From Actinomycetes bacterium (lineage in GTDB: Bacteria > Actinomycetota > CALGFH01), in assembly GCA_030152105.1 (NCBI GenBank), contig JASLIH010000409.1:1-8169 (forward strand): 8,169 bases of DNA, given 5' to 3'. The position numbers and the translations under genes were made by a program. Positions 5,146-8,169 of this stretch are shown here, piece by piece. Position 1 is the stretch's first letter. Every line of letters starts with the position of its first letter. The notes below the pieces were generated by a model. It was not told the DNA's origin and did no database searches. It worked only from the letters and a program-made list of their open reading frames with translations.

Positions 5146-7062
5146 TTAGTGAACGATGCCCTTCTTGGCTGTGGCGTGCATGGTCACCAAGTGCGGGCTG
5201 CCCTGCGCGTTGCTGATCAGCTGCATGGTCTGCGTGACCGTGCCGGGGCCCAGCGGCCGGAAGTCGACCGGGACCGATACGGTCGTCGAGGCGATGCCAA
5301 CAATGTGGTCGCCCGCGTCCCAGTGGAACGCGGAGTTCGCTGGCGGCGGCGGGACCCTGACGACGGCGGACACCGCTTCGGACACCTGGGATGCCAGCCT
5401 GATGACCAGTTGACCGGTCTCGATGTCCCCGACGACGACGACTTGGGGGAACGAGGGAGCGGTGACGTTGATCGCCACGTCGGAGGGCTCCAGGACAATC
5501 TGGGCGGTCATCGGGAACACCCAGGTCTGTCCCGGGGAGGTGTTGGCTGCGTTTGAGCCGCCGAGGGTGAGGGTTGCAGTGCAGGTCCTGGCCACCGGGG
5601 ACCAGGCGGCGAACTGCAGAAACACCGGCCTAGCCGCGCCGTCGCCGGCCTGCCCGGACAGGCATGATCCGGTTCCGCCCAGCGCAAGGTCGATGGGGGC
5701 GCCGTTGTTCCCGAACAGTGCCGCGTCCGGGCCGGAGATGGTGGCCCGGAGCGTCAACAGAGCGTTGCCGGTGTTCTGGATCGTCGGCAACGAGAGTGCG
5801 TTGTTGAACTGCATCCCGGCGTGCACCTGGCCGAAATCGATGGTCTGCGACGGCGAGACGATGAGCTTGGCTGCGGAGCTGCAGGTCGTGCCGACCTCGG
5901 CCGAGCTGACCGGATCCGTGGGACCGCCGAACGCCCCGCCCAGACCGCCGGCCAGGAACACCCGGCCGCCCTCGAGTGCGACCGCGAGGTGACCGGTTCG
6001 GTCCGAGTGCATACTCCCGGTCGGCGTCCAGCTGCCAGTGGCCAGGTCGAAGACCTCCGTGGTCTGTCCGGTGGTGACCTCGTTGCCCGGGTCGGGGCCT
6101 CCAGCGACCAGCACCTGCGGGTCGCTGTGCAACCCCACCGACGGAAGGGCGGTCGCCGTGTGAAACATCCGCGGGACGTTCATCTGGCCGGTGAATACCC
6201 AGCTGCCCGTCGCGAGCGCGGCCACCGACGCCGTTTCGGGCGCGGTCCCGGCCGTAGGGCCCGATTTCGTGATGGGCGGGGGCGGCTTGTACAGCTCGGC
6301 AGATGAGCTGATGAAGCCGAGACTCCCCATCCCGCCGGCGATGAGGACGACGTAGCCGCCGAGTTGCTGGACCGGGCCGAAGCTGAGCAGGGTGGCCGTG
6401 TGCCCGGCGTGGGTGTCGTTCATCGGAGTGGTGCGCGTCCAGGTCCCGGTCGCCAGGTCGAACAGTTCGGCGCTCGACAGGGCGACGGGCGAGTTAGAGG
6501 TGTCGGGCAGCCCGCCGACGACGAGGACCATGCCGTCGGGCAGCAGGGTTGCGGTGTGGAAGGCGCGTGCGTCATTCATCGGGGCGAGCACGGTCCAGCT
6601 GCCGTTCACCGGGTCCTCGGCGGGGTCGAAGATCTCCACGGTGTTCAGCGCGGGGCCTGCGGTGGCGGGCATGCCGCCGGTGACCAGGACCCGGCCATCG
6701 GTTAGCTGGGTCGCCGTGTGCCCGCGCCGGGGCGAGTGCAGGTCGGCGAAGACCTTGATCCAGGAGTTGGAGGCGCGGGTGTAGATCTCGGCGGTAGCGG
6801 GGTCGCTCTCGGTGTCACCGCCGACGACCAGCACCTGTCCGGTGCTCAGCGGTGTCGCGGTGTTCCAGGTCCGCGCAGTGGTCATCTCGCTGGTGGTCCA
6901 GGTGCCGGTGTGGTCGTCGTAGAGCTCGGCGCTGGTCGGGCCGTCGGTGACATCGCCGCCGGCGACCAGTACGGCCGCCCCGCCCGACAGTTCGACCGCC
7001 GCGCCGAAGGCCCGCGCGGAATGCATCGACGTGATCGTCGCGAAGCCGGTCCCTGTACTCAT
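5146..7062 (-). CDS. Kelch-repeat beta-propeller protein with C-terminal Ig-like (HYDIN/SPD-2-like) domains
   Basis: This 638-residue protein is the largest gene in the window. Residues 12-390 form seven kelch units, each with a (T/R)xxHTAT-like strand, a GG doublet (35-36, 81-82, 129-130, 183-184, 243-244, 321-322, 372-373), and in most units an (S/T)AE(L/I/V)(Y/F)D and a TG(S/T)W strand. This is a seven-bladed propeller like that of galactose oxidase. A 15-20 residue Pro/Ala-rich insertion lies in blade 5. Residues about 405-520 carry IDFGQVHAG and IQNTGNALLTL, typical of HYDIN/ASPM/SPD-2 Ig-like domains, and 525-632 form a second one (VDFRPLGPGTVTQTMQL). The start at 7062 is chosen for GGGAG (7070-7074) seven bases upstream and because the propeller begins at once; an upstream in-frame start at 7407 would add 115 low-quality residues. 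No signal peptide or membrane segment is seen, which is odd for such domains. A protein- or glycan-binding role is likely, but the partner is unknown. Confidence 0.9.
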   Translation of the reverse strand: MSTGTGFATITSMHSARAFGAAVELSGGAAVLVAGGDVTDGPTSAELYDDHTGTWTTSEMTTARTWNTATPLSTGQVLVVGGDTESDPATAEIYTRASNSWIKVFADLHSPRRGHTATQLTDGRVLVTGGMPATAGPALNTVEIFDPAEDPVNGSWTVLAPMNDARAFHTATLLPDGMVLVVGGLPDTSNSPVALSSAELFDLATGTWTRTTPMNDTHAGHTATLLSFGPVQQLGGYVVLIAGGMGSLGFISSSAELYKPPPPITKSGPTAGTAPETASVAALATGSWVFTGQMNVPRMFHTATALPSVGLHSDPQVLVAGGPDPGNEVTTGQTTEVFDLATGSWTPTGSMHSDRTGHLAVALEGGRVFLAGGLGGAFGGPTDPVSSAEVGTTCSSAAKLIVSPSQTIDFGQVHAGMQFNNALSLPTIQNTGNALLTLRATISGPDAALFGNNGAPIDLALGGTGSCLSGQAGDGAARPVFLQFAAWSPVARTCTATLTLGGSNAANTSPGQTWVFPMTAQIVLEPSDVAINVTAPSFPQVVVVGDIETGQLVIRLASQVSEAVSAVVRVPPPPANSAFHWDAGDHIVGIASTTVSVPVDFRPLGPGTVTQTMQLISNAQGSPHLVTMHATAKKGIVH

Positions 7063-7196
7063 CTTTGGTCTCCCGTCCTCGGCACGGCGCTGCGGATCCC
7101 GCCGCGGTGCTTGCGGCCCGGACGCCCTTGGGCCAGCGAACCTACGGCGCGCTGTCCCTGCGCCCAGGATTGGGCTTAGGTCGCCCGGTGTCGCTA
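7063..7196. other. Upstream region of the kelch gene, near part
   Basis: No gene is recognised here. It contains the kelch ribosome-binding site (minus GGGAG at 7070-7074). No convincing -10/-35 pair was found for the minus strand. Confidence 0.4.
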
Positions 7197-7229
7197 CTGG
7201 TAGCTGCCAACCGCCATTCCAGCTACCAG
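7197..7229. repeat. Perfect 10-bp inverted repeat with a 13-nt spacer
   Basis: CTGGTAGCTG (7197-7206) and CAGCTACCAG (7220-7229) are exact reverse complements. It is 135 bases upstream of the kelch start in non-coding DNA. It could be a dimer operator for the kelch gene, an RNA hairpin in its leader, or a recombination site. Confidence 0.6.
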
Positions 7230-7400
7230 GAAAACCGGACCAATGGTCGACGCATTCAGCGGGCAGGTAAGCGCCGACTGCAGTCTCGCTCCCGAGCGAA
7301 TTGAAGACGTGATCAGGTGCCCATGATGGGTTGGAACGCCAAGCATGAAGCCCGGGCAGTAGCAGCCCGACGCCGGGGCCGTCTTGGGGCCGAGAGCCAG
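7230..7400. other. Gene-free stretch between the inverted repeat and the phased repeats
   Basis: No coding signature was seen on either strand. Frames crossing it lack starts with ribosome-binding sites and family motifs. Confidence 0.4.
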
Positions 7401-7440
7401 CGGTCACTCACGGTCGACCACGGTCACTAGCGGACAATCG
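7401..7440. repeat. Four 10-bp-phased direct repeats (CGGTC core)
   Basis: Four successive decamers begin with CGG: CGGTCACTCA, CGGTCGACCA, CGGTCACTAG and CGGACAATCG. The first three share CGGTC, and units 1 and 3 share CGGTCACT. The 10-bp period puts all copies on one face of the helix, as in arrays bound by regulators, plasmid initiators or integrase arm domains. It lies 52 bases before the tRNA-Ala fragment. Confidence 0.5.
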
Positions 7441-7491
7441 GAACCGCAGCTCAATAGCCGTATCGGCCGTCATAGAGTCGGCCGCCCGTAG

Positions 7492-7536
7492 ATGGCATGC
7501 AAGGGGTCAGGGGTTCAAATCCCCTCAGCTCCACCA
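7492..7536 (+). pseudogene. tRNA-Ala(GGC) 3' half (candidate integration-site scar)
   Basis: The sequence starts with the complete anticodon loop ATGGCAT (anticodon GGC, 7494-7496). It continues with the 3' anticodon strand GCAAG, variable loop GGGTC, perfectly paired T-stem AGGGG/CCCCT around TTCAAAT, acceptor strand CAGCTCC, discriminator A and encoded CCA (7534-7536). This matches bacterial tRNA-Ala. The upstream bases do not complete the gene: the expected 5' anticodon strand CTTGC is replaced by CGTAG. There is a faint 5' echo at 7440-7455 (GGAACCG then CAGCTCAATAG), in which 5 of 7 acceptor positions would pair, but it lies about 20 bases too far away. Either a tRNA-Ala gene was invaded and scrambled, or this is the 3' half duplicated at the edge of an integrated element. 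Confidence 0.8.
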
Positions 7537-7659
7537 CCACACAAGCGCAGGTCAGCATCACTGCTCGGCCACTCCCTCACATCCGCTGAGCCGGCGTCGC
7601 TCGGCTGGGACCGCGAGCGCCTTCAGCGCCACGCCCAGACAACTCGTCAACAGCGGCCG
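7537..7659. other. Spacer between the tRNA-Ala fragment and the STAS remnant
   Basis: No gene can be supported. An open frame starting inside the tRNA fragment crosses it and joins the STAS-like segment, but its first 55 codons have no family resemblance and begin with translated tRNA sequence. Confidence 0.4.
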
Positions 7660-7900
7660 ACCACCGATGTCGACACCACAGCCGCCGACATGCTGGAGGA
7701 CCTTGACGAGCACCTCAAGCCCGTGGGATCAGCCTGGTCTTCGCGGAGCTGAAGGACCCGGTCAGCGCCAAGACCGATCGGTACGAGCTGACCCGAACCA
7801 TCGACCCTCGCGCTTCCTTGCCACCATCGGCGACGCCATCACCACGTTCCGCGAAGCCCGGGTCGACTGGACCCGAACCGCCGGCAAGCAGGCCAGATGA
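7660..7900 (+). pseudogene. C-terminal STAS-domain remnant of a SulP-type sulfate/anion transporter, two frameshifts
   Basis: Three frames must be joined to read the end of a SulP transporter. Frame 1 (about 7660-7725) gives TDVDTTAADMLEDLDEHLKP, the STAS phosphorylation-site-like loop and helix. Frame 2 (7728-7808) gives ISLVFAELKDPVSAKTDRYE and then LTRTIDP. Frame 3 (7811-7900) gives RFLATIGDAITTFREARVDW and then a TGA stop. The breaks are at about 7726-7728 and 7809-7811. The pieces follow in the right order with nothing missing, so the decay is by small indels, whereas the 5' part (10 or more membrane helices and the first half of the STAS domain) is gone. The upstream break lies about 120 bases after the tRNA-Ala fragment. 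Sequencing error is a less likely cause, because the upstream truncation shows the gene is dead anyway. Confidence 0.75.
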
Positions 7901-7902
7901 TC

Positions 7903-7927
7903 CTGCCCCATCAGGGGCGGTGGGGCA
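7903..7927 (+). terminator. Hairpin after the STAS remnant, likely old terminator of the SulP gene
   Basis: CTGCCCC and GGGGCGG (7903-7909 and 7914-7920) form a 7-bp stem with one G-T pair and an ATCA loop. An alternative stem pairs TGCCCCA (7904-7910) with TGGGGCA (7921-7927). It begins 3 bases after the stop codon. No long T-run follows. Confidence 0.5.
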
Positions 7928-8004
7928 TCGCAGCTTGTTCGGGGATGGCGACGGGATCCAAGGTATGAGATACCCAGGGGTGGCGGCGAGGATCGGCGCC
8001 TCTC

Positions 8005-8022
8005 CCGCGGCCGGGGCCGCGG
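8005..8022. repeat. All-GC palindromic hairpin in the leader of the right-edge gene
   Basis: CCGCGGCC and GGCCGCGG are perfect inverted repeats separated by two G residues. The structure ends 21 bases before the GTG start at 8044, just ahead of its ribosome-binding site, so it could affect translation or end transcription from the left. Confidence 0.5.
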
Positions 8023-8043
8023 CCTTCACGAAGGGATCGACCG

Positions 8044-8169
8044 GTGGCATCACTGTTCAAGCGGGCCAAGGACTTCGCCCAGAGCCCCCAGGGAAAGCAG
8101 CTCACCGAAGAGGTCAAAGAACAGGCCAGCAAGCCAGAGAACCGTCGCAAGCTCAAAGAGTTCGGACAG
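8044..8169 (+). CDS. Small charged hypothetical protein, C-terminus beyond window
   Basis: The frame opens with GTG at 8044, seven bases after GGGA (8033-8036 region, AAGGGA), and stays open to the window edge (42 codons). It begins ASLFKRAKDFAQSPQGKQLT and continues EEVKEQASKPENRRKLKEFG. The protein is rich in Lys, Glu, Gln and Arg, has no Cys or membrane segment, and should form amphipathic helices. It resembles short actinobacterial proteins of unknown function with an FxKxAKxFAxSPQG-like start. I do not recognise a named family. The composition, with few rare codons and a good ribosome-binding site, supports a real gene. The leader holds a strong GC hairpin at 8005-8022. Confidence 0.6.
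   Translation, partial: MASLFKRAKDFAQSPQGKQLTEEVKEQASKPENRRKLKEFGQ

Noticed and set aside
7063..7407. 115-residue N-terminal extension of the kelch protein
   Set aside because: The extension has no family match and spans the inverted repeat, while the ATG at 7062 has a good ribosome-binding site right before the first kelch blade.
7492..7752. An 86-codon gene starting inside the tRNA-Ala fragment
   Set aside because: Its first residues are translated tRNA sequence and its end is one frame of the broken STAS domain; there is no ribosome-binding site.
1..8169. CRISPR array, insertion-sequence transposase or integrase gene
   Set aside because: No regularly spaced repeats with unique spacers were found, and no transposase or recombinase motifs on either strand.

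Overview
The window is high-GC DNA with strong Shine-Dalgarno sites, GTG as well as ATG starts, and protein families common in Actinomycetota: an AcoX-like kinase, PPOX-fold proteins, SulP-STAS and large SDR families. An actinobacterial chromosome is the best guess, probably from an environmental or uncultured lineage, but no phylogenetic marker gene is present to prove it.

Layout. (1) Positions 1-1365, minus strand: a two-gene unit. An AcoX/NAD-kinase-like gene is followed 6 nt later by a short-chain dehydrogenase that runs off the left edge. The pair fits acetoin/diacetyl metabolism. A perfect GTATAC-centred palindrome lies about 65 nt upstream. (2) Positions 1366-1981: about 615 nt without a convincing gene, holding palindromes and a degenerate tRNA-3'-end-like sequence on the minus strand. 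(3) Positions 1982-3285, plus strand: two overlapping TenA-family genes for thiamine pyrimidine salvage. The first lacks the catalytic cysteine and the second keeps it. (4) Positions 3286-3550: a spacer with a clean 3' half of tRNA-Val(GAC) but no matching 5' half. (5) Positions 3551-4342: an intact SDR oxidoreductase, followed by a hairpin. (6) Positions 4522-5093: three shards of unrelated genes joined end to end. They are a PPOX-fold N-terminus (plus), a frameshifted SNF2 helicase piece resembling DISARM DrmD (minus) and a VOC/glyoxalase C-terminal tail (plus). (7) Positions 5146-7062, minus strand: a large intact kelch-propeller protein with C-terminal Ig-like domains. (8) Positions 7063-7491: a spacer with a perfect 10-bp inverted repeat and a 10-bp-phased repeat array. 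(9) Positions 7492-7536: a clean 3' half of tRNA-Ala(GGC). (10) Positions 7660-7900: the C-terminal STAS piece of a SulP transporter broken by two frameshifts, then a hairpin. (11) Positions 8044-8169: the start of a small charged hypothetical protein running off the right edge.

Taken together, the intact genes (acoX, the TenA pair, the SDR and the kelch gene) sit among gene debris and tRNA 3' halves. This looks like a chromosomal region that has repeatedly received and lost integrating DNA. Both clean tRNA fragments begin at the anticodon loop and run to an encoded CCA, which is the usual footprint of tyrosine-recombinase attachment sites, yet no integrase gene is visible here. No complete novel defence or mobile system can be demonstrated. 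The most notable points are the tRNA-half pattern, the mosaic of gene shards, the Cys-less/Cys-bearing TenA tandem, and the SDR that has lost its cofactor-binding segment behind an intact ribosome-binding site.
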